A stretch of 64,000 nucleotides of DNA from an uncultured Eubacteriales bacterium (GTDB lineage Bacteria; Bacillota; Clostridia; Tissierellales; Peptoniphilaceae), in the NCBI GenBank assembly GCA_900540185.1, contig UQFH01000002.1:1-64000 (forward strand), given 5' to 3'. Positions 1-7,832 of this stretch are shown here, piece after piece. Each line of letters starts with the position of its first letter. Positions within the stretch are counted from its first letter, which is position 1. A program made the position numbers and the translations under genes. The notes beneath the pieces were generated by a model. It was given only the letters and a program-made list of their open reading frames with translations. It did no database searches and had not been told where the DNA came from.

Positions 1-11
1 CTGATAATGTG

Positions 12-53
12 TATTTTTAAAAGAAAGAGAGGCTTGTTTTTGTTCAAGCCTCC
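12..53 (-). terminator. Rho-independent terminator, minus strand
   Basis: An 8-bp inverted repeat (GAGGCTTG at 30-37 with CAAGCCTC at 46-53) is followed, in the minus direction, by a T-rich run. It lies beyond a first hairpin terminator, so it is either a backup or serves a gene outside the window. Confidence 0.5.
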
Positions 54-91
54 CCATTGTCGACAAAAAGCTTTAAAATTATATATTTAAA

Positions 92-133
92 TAAAAAAAG
101 ACAAACTCAGGAGATTTTGTCCGGGTTTGTCTT
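92..133 (-). terminator. Rho-independent terminator after the Cu-amine-oxidase-N protein
   Basis: Inverted repeat AGACAAACTC (99-108) / GGGTTTGTCT (123-132), followed on the minus strand by seven T residues. It is the likely end of the minus-strand transcript of the secreted protein at 173-1375. A further small palindrome, AAATGCAC/GTGCATTT at 141-164, sits between the stop codon and this terminator. Confidence 0.7.
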
Positions 134-172
134 AACTCTGAAATGCACCCGCTCGAGTGCATTTAAAATATT

Positions 173-1375
173 TTATATGACGAAAAATCTCATTCCGTAT
201 ACTTCTTGATTTATAAAGAACATTACAAATATGGATTTTAGCTTAGCCTTGCTGTCTTTATGAACTACCGGAATAGTCCTATAATCACCGATTTCTGATC
301 CATTGAGCTCACTACCGTCATCATATGAAGCCACTGCATTAATTCTTCCTATTTGACTACCAATAAGAGAAGTTTCGCCTGATTCGTCTTTTTTCGTAAA
401 AGGCAATACTAAAGCTCCTGTTTGCGGATCAATTTCAAGAACTGCTTTAACTTTATTATCAATTGAGAAATTTAAACAATTCAATAAGTCTAAAACTTCC
501 ATTTTATCTTCAAGCAATCTTTCTCTCTTTACAAATTCAAACATAAAGCTAGTAGAAAAGAAAAGAGTTGGCTTATCTGCTGAGTACATATATTCTGTTT
601 GTGCTTTTACCTGATCCATAAAATTTTCATTGTTTGATTTTGAATACTTTACGATAGGATTATTTTGTTCGACGCCATCCTCAGAATAGAACTTAATATA
701 GCGTCCGCCGTCTTCTTTTTCTTTTAGCTCGGAATTATCATTTATAGAGTAATCATTAGTCAGCTTTGGATCTGCTAAGAATGCTTTGATTTCTTCTACT
801 GTTGCATTTGGATCTACGTTTTTAGCTTCTTCTTTCTTTTCTTCTTTTTTCTCTTCAGTCTTTTCTTCGACCTTGGCTTCCGACTTTGTGTCGACAATAA
901 TTGTCTTGATTTCCTTGTTGTAGCCTACCAAAAATCCTACAACTGTGCCTAGGTCACGAAGTTTTACATAGTTGTTTTTGTCGATAAAAGCTGCTTTAAG
1001 ATCAACTTCTTTACCATCTACCAAAATTGTGTTTGTAACCATTTTAGCTGTGGTCTTGTCGTGTTTCATTTCTTGTAGGTCAGTGTCCAGTTTTTCGTAT
1101 GGCTTACCAAGTTCCAAGGCGATTTGCTTCTTTTCATTATCAAAGATTACATTAAATTGTTTATCTGTGCCATTTAGCAAAGCTGCCAGGTCTCTTAGTT
1201 TGTAGTAGTTGTTGGAATTGATTAAATATCCGCCAATTTTCACTTCTTTGCCATCGAGTTCGAACGGTTGAAAACTTTTTTGAGCTTCAGCCATCACATC
1301 TGCTTGTCCTTTTGCACTTGCAATTGGTGCTAAGACCATAAGAATTGCAAGTGAAATTAGTAATAACTTTTTCAT
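173..1375 (-). CDS. Secreted copper amine oxidase N-terminal domain protein
   Basis: A 400-residue exported protein of unknown role. The N-terminus is a signal peptide (lysines, hydrophobic core, cleavage near ASA-KG). Residues about 45-165 contain two related segments carrying NYYKLRDL and NYVKLRDL, the hallmark of the copper amine oxidase N-terminal-like domain found in many clostridial surface proteins. A Glu/Lys-rich linker follows (about 168-187), then a 210-residue domain I do not recognise. An in-frame GTG two codons upstream lies inside the AGGAGG, so the ATG at 1375, with a 5-nt spacing, is chosen. In this family the domain name does not imply oxidase activity; a wall-associated role is inference. 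Confidence 0.8.
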   Translation of the reverse strand: MKKLLLISLAILMVLAPIASAKGQADVMAEAQKSFQPFELDGKEVKIGGYLINSNNYYKLRDLAALLNGTDKQFNVIFDNEKKQIALELGKPYEKLDTDLQEMKHDKTTAKMVTNTILVDGKEVDLKAAFIDKNNYVKLRDLGTVVGFLVGYNKEIKTIIVDTKSEAKVEEKTEEKKEEKKEEAKNVDPNATVEEIKAFLADPKLTNDYSINDNSELKEKEDGGRYIKFYSEDGVEQNNPIVKYSKSNNENFMDQVKAQTEYMYSADKPTLFFSTSFMFEFVKRERLLEDKMEVLDLLNCLNFSIDNKVKAVLEIDPQTGALVLPFTKKDESGETSLIGSQIGRINAVASYDDGSELNGSEIGDYRTIPVVHKDSKAKLKSIFVMFFINQEVYGMRFFVI

Positions 1376-1689
1376 AAGCACCTCCTAAATACTTTAGTAC
1401 TTTAATTATATCACATAATTAATAAAAGTCAAGTTTTTGATGACTTCTGATAACGATAAACGAATATGGATTCTACTATTGCTAAACATATGTGATATCT
1501 GTAGTTCGCTTTTTTATATGCAAAGTGTTGTTGGTGGTGTTCCTAAAACATAATAGTCATATATGGCGTGTGGATTCGCAGAACCGTCATGTTACAACGC
1601 GCTTGCGCATGTATACAACTGTAAAATTTATCAGAGTAGGAAATTTTCACTTTCACAACCCAACTCAACATCCTCCTCAAAAACCAAAA
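1376..1689. other. Gene-free stretch with one repeat fragment
   Basis: No convincing gene. At 1525-1543 it carries GTGTTGTTGGTGGTGTTCC, a module also found near 9487, 63033 and 63494, followed by text resembling the other intergenic repeats. The first bases after 1375 are AT-rich and probably hold the promoter of the upstream minus-strand gene. Confidence 0.5.
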
Positions 1690-1720
1690 CAAAAAACCGG
1701 AGATTCGCTCTCCGGTTATT
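1690..1720 (-). terminator. Rho-independent terminator after the glutaredoxin gene
   Basis: AACCGGAGA/TCTCCGGTT with a 5-nt loop, followed on the minus strand by a run of T residues. It ends the LemA / TPM protein / glutaredoxin transcript a few bases after the glutaredoxin stop codon. Confidence 0.85.
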
Positions 1721-1724
1721 GTGT

Positions 1725-1961
1725 CTACATATTTTCTTTTAAATATTCAATGATGTCGTCCGATTCATACATAGGTTTGTCGCCGATCATAAGCATTGGA
1801 ACTTGTTTTTTGCCGCCCTTTTCGATGAGCTCTTTTTCGTTTTCTTCATTTCCAATGATGTCTTTCACTTCAATTCCTTCGATTGAATTTTTTTCGATGA
1901 ATCTTAAAACCTTTTTACAAAATGGACATGTGTTCATTATATATAGTGTTAAATTTTGCAT
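1725..1961 (-). CDS. Glutaredoxin family protein
   Basis: A 78-residue thioredoxin-fold protein. The redox motif CPFC lies near the N-terminus (TCPFCKK), the conserved cis-proline is in KKQVPMLMI, and the DDIIEYL helix closes the fold as in small glutaredoxins/NrdH-like proteins. It should reduce disulfides in the cytoplasm. The frame stays open upstream, but those residues are an antisense reading of the neighbouring glycine codons; the ATG at 1961 follows GGAGG by 5 nt. It begins 10 nt after the stop of the TPM protein gene, so it is probably cotranscribed. Confidence 0.85.
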   Translation of the reverse strand: MQNLTLYIMNTCPFCKKVLRFIEKNSIEGIEVKDIIGNEENEKELIEKGGKKQVPMLMIGDKPMYESDDIIEYLKENM

Positions 1962-1971
1962 ATTGCCTCCT

Positions 1972-2763
1972 TTACCAACTTCCGCTTGAGCCGCCGCCGC
2001 CGGATCTTCCGCCACCGCCGGAGAAGCCGCCTCCACCGGAGAAACCTCCGCCGAATCCACCGCTTCTACCGCTTCCGCCTGACATATTACTTAGCCAGAA
2101 CAGTGTGTTTAATCCGCCGCGACCGCCGCCTCTTATGAGCATCATAATAATTATAAAGATTATTAGACCCATGAGCGGACTTATTCTTCCTTCTCTTTCG
2201 TCACCGTAGTTTCCGAAAGCGTCGATTCCTTCGATTTCAACTCCGAGATAGTCTGCAATAAGCCCAAGAGTGATTTCGTAGCCGTCCATTATGCCGGCTT
2301 CCATATTTTCCTCTTTGAATCTCGGAATCATAACATTTCGAATTATTTGGTCAGCTCTTTGAGCAGGTATGACTTTCATCAAGCCGTATCCGACTTCAAT
2401 TCTGACTTGACCTTTTTCGGTCGCCGTTTTCGGTTTTACAACAATCAAAAGACCTTGGTCATTTTTGTCGCCGATTTCCCATTTTTCAAATAGACGAGTC
2501 GAATAATTTTCGATAGTCATTTCGTTTAAATCATTCACAACTGCAACGACTATTTGAACGCCCGTCTTTTCATATAGTTCATTTGAATGGTCAATAATAA
2601 ACTTTTTGCTGCTCTCTCTCAATGTGTTTGTTTCGTCGTATGCGTAAAAGTAGTAGTCCGCATCCGGAAGAGTGCTGTAGTCAAAGTCGCTGATTCTGTC
2701 AGCACTAACCGTAAAACTGAATAGAAGTAAAAGCGAAGTCAATATAGTTATTATTTTTTTCAT
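1972..2763 (-). CDS. TPM-domain membrane protein with glycine-rich tail (YgcG family)
   Basis: A 263-residue envelope protein. It has a signal peptide (MKKIITILTSLLLLFSFTVS), an extracytoplasmic TPM (TLP18.3/Psb32/MOLO-1) domain at about 25-180 (including VVKPKTATEKGQVRIEVGYG), one membrane segment at about 193-211 (LMGLIIFIIIMML), and a Gly/Ser tail ending in repeated GGGG units. This is the classic partner of LemA, which lies immediately upstream. The function of the pair is not settled; an envelope-stress or protein-quality role is the usual proposal. The glycine tail gives a locally GC-rich stretch (about 1975-2070). Confidence 0.85.
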   Translation of the reverse strand: MKKIITILTSLLLLFSFTVSADRISDFDYSTLPDADYYFYAYDETNTLRESSKKFIIDHSNELYEKTGVQIVVAVVNDLNEMTIENYSTRLFEKWEIGDKNDQGLLIVVKPKTATEKGQVRIEVGYGLMKVIPAQRADQIIRNVMIPRFKEENMEAGIMDGYEITLGLIADYLGVEIEGIDAFGNYGDEREGRISPLMGLIIFIIIMMLIRGGGRGGLNTLFWLSNMSGGSGRSGGFGGGFSGGGGFSGGGGRSGGGGSSGSW

Positions 2764-2798
2764 TCTAAATGACTCCTTTCTCGAGTTATGCTGATTTT

Positions 2799-3356
2799 TT
2801 ATTTGTTGAAATCAACTTTCGGTGTTTCCTTGTCAGCTTCGCTGATTTGGAAGTATTCCTTAGGTGAGAATCCGAACATTCCTGCGATGAGTTTTTTCGG
2901 GAATCTCTTTACATCTTGATTGTAAACTTTAACCTTATCATTGTAGCGCATTCTTTCTGTTGAAAGTTCGTTTTCAATGCTTGAGAGTTCGGCTTGAAGA
3001 GCCATAAAGTTTTCGTTTGCTTTTAGTTCCGGATAGTTTTCGACAACTACGTTGATGTCGCCGATTGCCTTTGTGAGTTCTGCGTTTGCTTCAGCAGCTT
3101 CTTCAGGTGTCTTTGCGTCCAAAACTTTGCTTCTTGCTTCTGTAACTTTCACAAAGATATCTTCTTCGTGTTTTGCATATCCTTTTACCGTTTCAACGAG
3201 ATTCGGGATAAGGTCTGCACGTTTTTTGAGTACGTTTTCGACTTGTGCCCATGCACTGTCTACTTCTTCGTTTTGTTGTACAAGTCCGTTGTACATTCCA
3301 CCGAAAATGATGGCGAGCACAACGACTACGATAATAATAGGTAAGAATCTTTTCAT
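2799..3356 (-). CDS. lemA: LemA family protein
   Basis: About 185 residues: an N-terminal transmembrane anchor (PIIIVVVVLAIIFGGMYNGL), then a long helical domain with the family signature NEEVDSAWAQVENVLKKRADLIPNLV and a C-terminal EYFQ(I)SEADKETPKVDF region. Length and architecture are those of ordinary LemA. Two in-frame ATGs exist: that at 3362 is only 2 nt from AAAGGA, whereas that at 3356 has an 8-nt spacing and is preferred. It leads a three-gene minus-strand set with the TPM protein and the glutaredoxin. Confidence 0.9.
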   Translation of the reverse strand: MKRFLPIIIVVVVLAIIFGGMYNGLVQQNEEVDSAWAQVENVLKKRADLIPNLVETVKGYAKHEEDIFVKVTEARSKVLDAKTPEEAAEANAELTKAIGDINVVVENYPELKANENFMALQAELSSIENELSTERMRYNDKVKVYNQDVKRFPKKLIAGMFGFSPKEYFQISEADKETPKVDFNK

Positions 3357-3428
3357 AATCATTTTCCTTTCTATAATTCTATATTCTACTTATACCCAAA
3401 AATTTGTTTTTTAATAAACGATTATTTC

Positions 3429-3457
3429 TTGATTAATGAAATTTAGTGTGTTATAAT
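3429..3457 (+). promoter_or_regulatory. Promoter of the 6S-like RNA
   Basis: TTGATT (3429-3434), 17-bp spacer, TATAAT (3452-3457). No open reading frame follows, so it implies a free-standing RNA beginning near 3464. Confidence 0.75.
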
Positions 3458-3463
3458 AAAAGT

Positions 3464-3640
3464 AACCTGATCGGTGCGTAACGTATTTTAATTCAACCGA
3501 CAAATTTTATACGGGAAATAACCGTTTTTCCTTGCCGAGACAATGCCTCCTTTGAGTGGACTGTCGGAGCGGGAAATAGTTTACCCACCTGAACATGGCG
3601 GGTGTGAATTATGATACACGGACGGCCGATCGGGGCCCAA
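3464..3640 (+). ncRNA. ssrS: Candidate 6S RNA
   Basis: A gene-free, comparatively GC-rich stretch about 175 nt long directly downstream of a near-consensus promoter. Its ends pair: CCTGATCGG (3466-3474) with CCGATCGGG (3626-3634, one G-U), giving a long closing stem. The interior can form further helices, with an AT-rich internal region. The length, own promoter, end-pairing and unpaired centre fit 6S RNA, which holds the sigma-A RNA polymerase in stationary phase. I do not see SRP RNA or RNase P signature sequences. The call rests on architecture, so another structured RNA remains possible. Confidence 0.55.
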
Positions 3641-3683
3641 ACGGGTTAAATTTAAATAATTTTAAAATATTATAAAAAAAGTG

Positions 3684-3712
3684 TTGACAAGGTTATTTTT
3701 ATATGTTAGAAT
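3684..3712 (+). promoter_or_regulatory. Promoter of tRNA-Pro
   Basis: TTGACA (3684-3689), 17-bp spacer, TAGAAT (3707-3712), about 70 bp before the tRNA. Readthrough could also feed the downstream SGNH hydrolase gene. Confidence 0.75.
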
Positions 3713-3783
3713 ATCATTGTTCGGTAATCGAGCAGGATAAATTTAATATTTGTGAGTGAGATTCTCACTAATCTTTATTACGT

Positions 3784-3860
3784 CGGGGTGTAGCGCAGTT
3801 TGGTAGCGCACGTGCTTTGGGAGCATGGGGCCGGGAGTTCAAATCTTCTCACCCCGACCA
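3784..3860 (+). tRNA. tRNA-Pro(TGG)
   Basis: Full cloverleaf with acceptor stem CGGGGTG (3784-3790) pairing with CACCCCG (3850-3856), discriminator A and encoded CCA. The anticodon arm CGTGC-TTTGGGA-GCATG gives anticodon TGG, and the T arm contains GTTCAAATC. Confidence 0.97.
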
Positions 3861-3893
3861 TTTTCTTATATTGCATAGGAAGGAGGTTTATCA

Positions 3894-4712
3894 GTGAAAA
3901 AGAAAATATCACTTGTCTCTTTACTATGTATATTTTTATTTGTGGGTGTTTTTCTCTATATCGATAACACAAACTTCAACAAAAGAGCTCTTGCGAGAGC
4001 TGAAGAATTGGACGGTGTTGTCTCGGGGGACGACTATTTGGAGGGACTTCTTATTGCAAAGGGGCAATCTTCATTAAAAGAACAAAAACAAGCTCTTTTA
4101 AATAAGAAAAAGAACGACCTTGTAAAGGCAAATGAAAAAGACAAAAAGCCGAAATACGACGTGAATCCGAACGATGGAACAAACTTTAAAGAAGTTTTCA
4201 AAAACACAGTCTTTATCGGTGATTCGATTTCAAACGCTCTTTCGTACTATAAACACCTGGAAACAAAAAACGTAGTAGCAAAATTGGGACAAAATATAAA
4301 AACTACTAAAAAAGAAATAAAAAATATCAAGGCGAAAAATCCGACTCATATTTATATTATGCTTGGAATGAACGACTCTATGTATGTAAAGGATGCGGCG
4401 ACTTTCAAGAAAAGTTACAAGGGGCTCGTCACGGAGCTTCAAAAGAGTTTGCCGAATGCGAAAATTTATTTCCAAAGTATTTTGCCCGTCGATGTAAAAA
4501 ACAAAAAAGCTATGGCGCGTGTTTCCAACGACAAGATCAAGTCTTTCAACGATGCTCTTGTGGAACTTGCCGGAGAAATGAATGTCGAGTTTATCGACCT
4601 TAGACCGTTTATAAATTCGCATCCGGAATTTTATGAGCCGGACGGAATTCATTTAAATAAAAAATTCCACAGATATTGGTTGAAATTTATACAGGTAAAT
4701 TATTTTAATTAG
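3894..4712 (+). CDS. SGNH/GDSL hydrolase family protein
   Basis: A 272-residue protein with an N-terminal signal anchor (about 5-23), a charged Lys-rich linker, and an extracytoplasmic SGNH domain. Visible catalytic blocks are GDS (Asp110-Ser111 in FIGDSISNAL), GMND (block III, MLGMNDSMYV) and DGIH (Asp250, His253). Such enzymes act as esterases or acetyl transfer partners on surface polymers. Translation starts at GTG 3894 after AGGAGG. The following DUF4358, MBOAT and DHHW genes suggest it works in O-acetylation or de-O-acetylation of a cell-surface glycan; the substrate is unknown. Confidence 0.85.
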   Translation: MKKKISLVSLLCIFLFVGVFLYIDNTNFNKRALARAEELDGVVSGDDYLEGLLIAKGQSSLKEQKQALLNKKKNDLVKANEKDKKPKYDVNPNDGTNFKEVFKNTVFIGDSISNALSYYKHLETKNVVAKLGQNIKTTKKEIKNIKAKNPTHIYIMLGMNDSMYVKDAATFKKSYKGLVTELQKSLPNAKIYFQSILPVDVKNKKAMARVSNDKIKSFNDALVELAGEMNVEFIDLRPFINSHPEFYEPDGIHLNKKFHRYWLKFIQVNYFN

Positions 4713-4720
4713 GGGGAAAT

Positions 4721-5203
4721 ATGAGAAAGACAATTCTCTTTTTGAGCGCATTTTTGCTTCTCTTCGCTTGCGGTTGCACAAAAAATGACAACGCGAGCGG
4801 CGACAAGGGTTCGAACGACCCGGGCATAGAGAAGCTATACGAAGCGGCAAAACAAAATATGGACACGGAAATCATGACCGATGAAAGTGATCCTGAAATG
4901 ATAAACACATTTTTTGAAATCACAAAAGACAACTACGAAGAATTTAAATTTGCTATGCCGAACACAAATATTCAAGTGTCGCAAATTGTAATTGTTAAGG
5001 CAAAGGAAGGCAATTTGGATGCAGTCAAAAAAGGCATAAAGTCATACCTTGACAACAACCTTGAAATTTTCAGCTCCTATTTAGCGGACCAATATGAACT
5101 TCTCAAAAAAGCGGAGTTCTTTGAAAAAGACAACTACTCGATTCTTCTTGTAGGTGAAGGCGCCGACAAAGCAAAAGACGCTATTTTAAACGAATTTAAA
5201 TAA
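4721..5203 (+). CDS. DUF4358 family lipoprotein
   Basis: A 160-residue predicted lipoprotein. The signal peptide ends in a lipobox (LFAC, Cys17), followed by a Ser/Gly/Asp-rich linker. The C-terminal two thirds resemble DUF4358 (QIVIVKAKEGN, then IFSSYLADQYELL), a family of unknown function often found beside MBOAT acyltransferases. It starts 8 nt after the SGNH gene, behind GGGG, and is followed by a terminator-like hairpin before the MBOAT gene. Confidence 0.75.
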   Translation: MRKTILFLSAFLLLFACGCTKNDNASGDKGSNDPGIEKLYEAAKQNMDTEIMTDESDPEMINTFFEITKDNYEEFKFAMPNTNIQVSQIVIVKAKEGNLDAVKKGIKSYLDNNLEIFSSYLADQYELLKKAEFFEKDNYSILLVGEGADKAKDAILNEFK

Positions 5204-5208
5204 ACTTC

Positions 5209-5242
5209 AGGGTGTATCGTTTTCGAGCACCCTTATTTTTTT
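5209..5242 (+). terminator. Internal terminator/attenuating hairpin
   Basis: GGGTG (5210-5214) / CACCC (5228-5232) followed by TTATTTTTTT. The 5-bp stem is modest, so it may only reduce transcription into the MBOAT gene 17 nt further on. Confidence 0.6.
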
Positions 5243-5258
5243 ATCGCGAGGAGACAAA

Positions 5259-6620
5259 ATGGTTTTTTCATCCATATTTTTTTTATTCTACTTCTTTCCT
5301 ATAGTATTTATAGTAAACAAACTTTTGCCTAGAAAATACAAAAATCTGTGGCTATTTTTTGCGAGCTTGTTTTTTTACGCATGGGGCGAGCCGATTTACA
5401 TATTGATAATGCTCTTTTCAACATTTTTCGACTACACAAACGGTCGACTCATGGTTGGAGCGAGTGACAAAAAGAAAAAACTGATTTTAATAAACTCGAT
5501 TGTCGTAAACCTCGGAATATTATTCTTCTTTAAATACTCCGATTTCTTTATAAAAGTTGTAAATGAATTCGGATTTAACATAAAGCCGTTAAATCTCGCT
5601 CTTCCTCTCGGTATCTCGTTCTACACATTTCAAACGCTCTCATACACAATCGACTGCTACAGAGGTCGCGTAAACATCGCGGACAATATTGTGGACTTCG
5701 GACTTTTCGTCACGAGCTTTCCACAGCTGATTGCGGGACCGATTGTAAAATATATCGACGTTGAAAAAGAACTGAAACAGCGTGACGACAGCCTCCACTC
5801 CTACAACGTGGGAATTAGAATATTTATCGAAGGGCTATTTTTAAAAGTGCTTCTTGCAAACAAATTCGGAGAAATTTTTAACAGCTTCACATTCGCCGAC
5901 GCAAGTTCAAAGACGCTCATATTCTTAAAACTTGTCGCATACAGTCTTCAAATCTACTTCGACTTTGCGGGTTACTCGAAAATGGCAATCGGGATGGGAA
6001 GAATGCTCGGATTTCACTTTCCGGAAAACTTCAACTACCCGTACATTTCAAAAAGCATAACCGAATTTTGGTCGAGATGGCACATGACACTGAGTTCGTG
6101 GTTCAAAGAATATGTCTACATTCCGCTCGGAGGCAATCGAGTAGGAAGAGCAAGACACATCTTTAACATCTTTGTCGTTTGGTTTTTGACCGGATTTTGG
6201 CACGGCGCCGACTACAACTTCATACTTTGGGGAATGTACTTCTTCGTCGTTTTGATTTTGGAAAAATATTTCTTCTTGAAAATTCTCGAGAAAGCGCCGA
6301 AATTCATCTCACGAATCTACACACTTATAATAATTATGTTCAGCTGGGTGCTCTTCACGTCGACCGACTTAAAAGACATCGGAGCATTTTTCACGTCTCT
6401 CGGCTCGAAACCGTTGTTCTCGGGCGAGGTCACAAGCTTTTTACTGCAATATGGAATCCTATTTATTATAGGAATACTATTTTCGACACCGAGACCGAAG
6501 GAAATATTTGAAAAACAAAAAGAAGCCGTACAGATTGTCGTGCTTACAATAGTATTTATACTTTCGATTGCAGCACTAGTTGCCGGAAACTACAACCCGT
6601 TTTTGTACTTTAGATTTTAG
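5259..6620 (+). CDS. MBOAT family O-acyltransferase (AlgI/DltB-like)
   Basis: A 453-residue polytopic membrane protein, about 11 membrane segments. It carries the MBOAT core: FWSRWHMTLSSW (His275) and FWHGADYNFILWG, in which His315 is the invariant catalytic histidine. FAGYSKMAIGMGRMLGFHFP and the C-terminus match the AlgI-type polysaccharide O-acetylation subfamily more closely than DltB, and no dltA/dltC lies nearby. It should pass acetyl groups across the membrane to the DHHW or SGNH partner encoded alongside. Start ATG follows GAGGAG. Confidence 0.88.
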   Translation: MVFSSIFFLFYFFPIVFIVNKLLPRKYKNLWLFFASLFFYAWGEPIYILIMLFSTFFDYTNGRLMVGASDKKKKLILINSIVVNLGILFFFKYSDFFIKVVNEFGFNIKPLNLALPLGISFYTFQTLSYTIDCYRGRVNIADNIVDFGLFVTSFPQLIAGPIVKYIDVEKELKQRDDSLHSYNVGIRIFIEGLFLKVLLANKFGEIFNSFTFADASSKTLIFLKLVAYSLQIYFDFAGYSKMAIGMGRMLGFHFPENFNYPYISKSITEFWSRWHMTLSSWFKEYVYIPLGGNRVGRARHIFNIFVVWFLTGFWHGADYNFILWGMYFFVVLILEKYFFLKILEKAPKFISRIYTLIIIMFSWVLFTSTDLKDIGAFFTSLGSKPLFSGEVTSFLLQYGILFIIGILFSTPRPKEIFEKQKEAVQIVVLTIVFILSIAALVAGNYNPFLYFRF

Positions 6621-6628
6621 GTGATAAA

Positions 6629-7615
6629 ATGAAGAAAAATTATTCTATAATTGTATTAATGTTTTTGATGCTCATGGGCACCTTGATTCTTTTTAACAAA
6701 AAAGAGGCGAGCGAGTTTGAAATTAGAAAACTCAAAAAATATCCGGAGCTCACAAAAGAAAACATTTTTGACGGCTCATTCGGAAAAGAATTTGAAGAAG
6801 CTTTGACGGACCGCGTGCCGGCGAAAGTGGGCTTTACAACCGTGAATTCATACAAGGACTTTTTTTTGGGAGAAAGAGAGAAAAACGGAGTCTATCTTTC
6901 ACTTTCAAGGCTTACGCAAAAGCCGATAAAAAATGTATTGATTGAAAAAATTTTGATGGAAAAGGAAAAACATCCGAATCTAAAAGCGTATTTAATTCCG
7001 TACAAACTTTATTTCGAGGACAACTTGCCGCTTGCACTGAAAAAACTCGAAATCTCGGAGAACTATCAAAAGCGATTCGACACAATGAAAGACAAATCCG
7101 ATGTAGACTTCACAAAAATTCTGACGCTTGAGGACTACTATAGAGGCGACCACCATTTGAACTCCGAAGGTGTGAAAAAAGTAATTCATGCGCTCGGATT
7201 TAAAAATGAAAAAGAAACGGAAAGCTTTGGAAGATTTATCGGAGGAGAAGCGAGAAAATCCGGAATAATTATTAGGGATGACTTCTCGATTGTGTACAAC
7301 GAAAAAACGAAGAACTTGAAATTTAAAAGAGCGATTGACGGAAAAGACGAAGAGGCGCTTGTGGTTGATGAAACTCGCGCGGGCGGAGTCGATAAATATC
7401 TCGCATATATGGGCGGAAACTTCGGCGAAGTGACAGTTAAAGGACTCGGAGAAAAATCTCTTCTATTATTAAAGGATTCGTTTGCAAATCCGTTCATCGG
7501 ATTTTTTGCGGAACAATATGGAGAAATAAAAATTGTGGACCCGAGATTTTACGACGGAGATATTTTTGAAGAACTCGATAAATATGATGAAATCGTAATA
7601 TTCTGCGGAATATAG
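6629..7615 (+). CDS. DHHW family protein (AlgX/AlgJ-like)
   Basis: A 328-residue protein anchored by an N-terminal membrane helix (about 5-21). The family's namesake motif appears as GDHHLNSEG, with Asp-His positioned as in AlgX/AlgJ SGNH-like acetyltransferases; GEKSLLLLKDSFANPF carries the expected serine-containing block after the HH motif. It starts 8 nt after the MBOAT stop codon and is almost certainly its extracytoplasmic partner. The fourth position is Leu rather than the usual Trp. No clear terminator follows before the L10 promoter. Confidence 0.8.
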   Translation: MKKNYSIIVLMFLMLMGTLILFNKKEASEFEIRKLKKYPELTKENIFDGSFGKEFEEALTDRVPAKVGFTTVNSYKDFFLGEREKNGVYLSLSRLTQKPIKNVLIEKILMEKEKHPNLKAYLIPYKLYFEDNLPLALKKLEISENYQKRFDTMKDKSDVDFTKILTLEDYYRGDHHLNSEGVKKVIHALGFKNEKETESFGRFIGGEARKSGIIIRDDFSIVYNEKTKNLKFKRAIDGKDEEALVVDETRAGGVDKYLAYMGGNFGEVTVKGLGEKSLLLLKDSFANPFIGFFAEQYGEIKIVDPRFYDGDIFEELDKYDEIVIFCGI

Positions 7616-7652
7616 AAAGTAAAAAATAATTTAAAATATTTTTTAAAAATGC

Positions 7653-7681
7653 TTGACAAATGAAAAAATGTCTGATATAAT
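7653..7681 (+). promoter_or_regulatory. Promoter of rplJ-rplL
   Basis: TTGACA (7653-7658), 17-bp spacer, TATAAT (7676-7681): a perfect sigma-A promoter upstream of the L10 leader. Confidence 0.9.
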
Positions 7682-7689
7682 AATTAATG

Positions 7690-7810
7690 TTGAATAAGAA
7701 AACCGAAGAAAGCCGGTTGTGAAACAGCGTTTCACGTAAATCCTGCCGAGGTGTATGAAAAAGTTTTTATTTTAGTGATTTTTTTAGACCTCGTTTTCGA
7801 GGTCTTTTCT
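7690..7810 (+). promoter_or_regulatory. Ribosomal protein L10 leader
   Basis: The transcript leader contains ACCGAAGAAAGCCGGT and TCCTGCCGAGGT, the recognisable core of the L10 leader bound by L10(L12)4 for autoregulation. It ends in a terminator-like hairpin, AGACCTCG-TTTT-CGAGGTCT (7786-7806) plus T residues, just before the rplJ ribosome binding site. Autogenous attenuation is established for this leader family in Firmicutes. Confidence 0.85.
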
Positions 7811-7832
7811 AATATAAATGGGGAGGTGTCTA

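Noticed and set aside
1492..2209. Plus-strand open frames of 165 and 95 codons, proline- and arginine-rich
   Set aside because: Antisense to the glutaredoxin gene and to the glycine-rich tail of the TPM protein; the proline runs are the reverse of glycine codons.
3464..3640. SRP RNA or RNase P RNA at the candidate 6S locus
   Set aside because: The conserved SRP tetraloop domain and the RNase P GAGGAAAGTCC-type core are absent, and the length is wrong for RNase P.
3778..3972. 64-codon open frame on the minus strand
   Set aside because: Lies over tRNA-Pro and the start of the SGNH hydrolase gene; it is the well-known false frame produced by an antisense tRNA.
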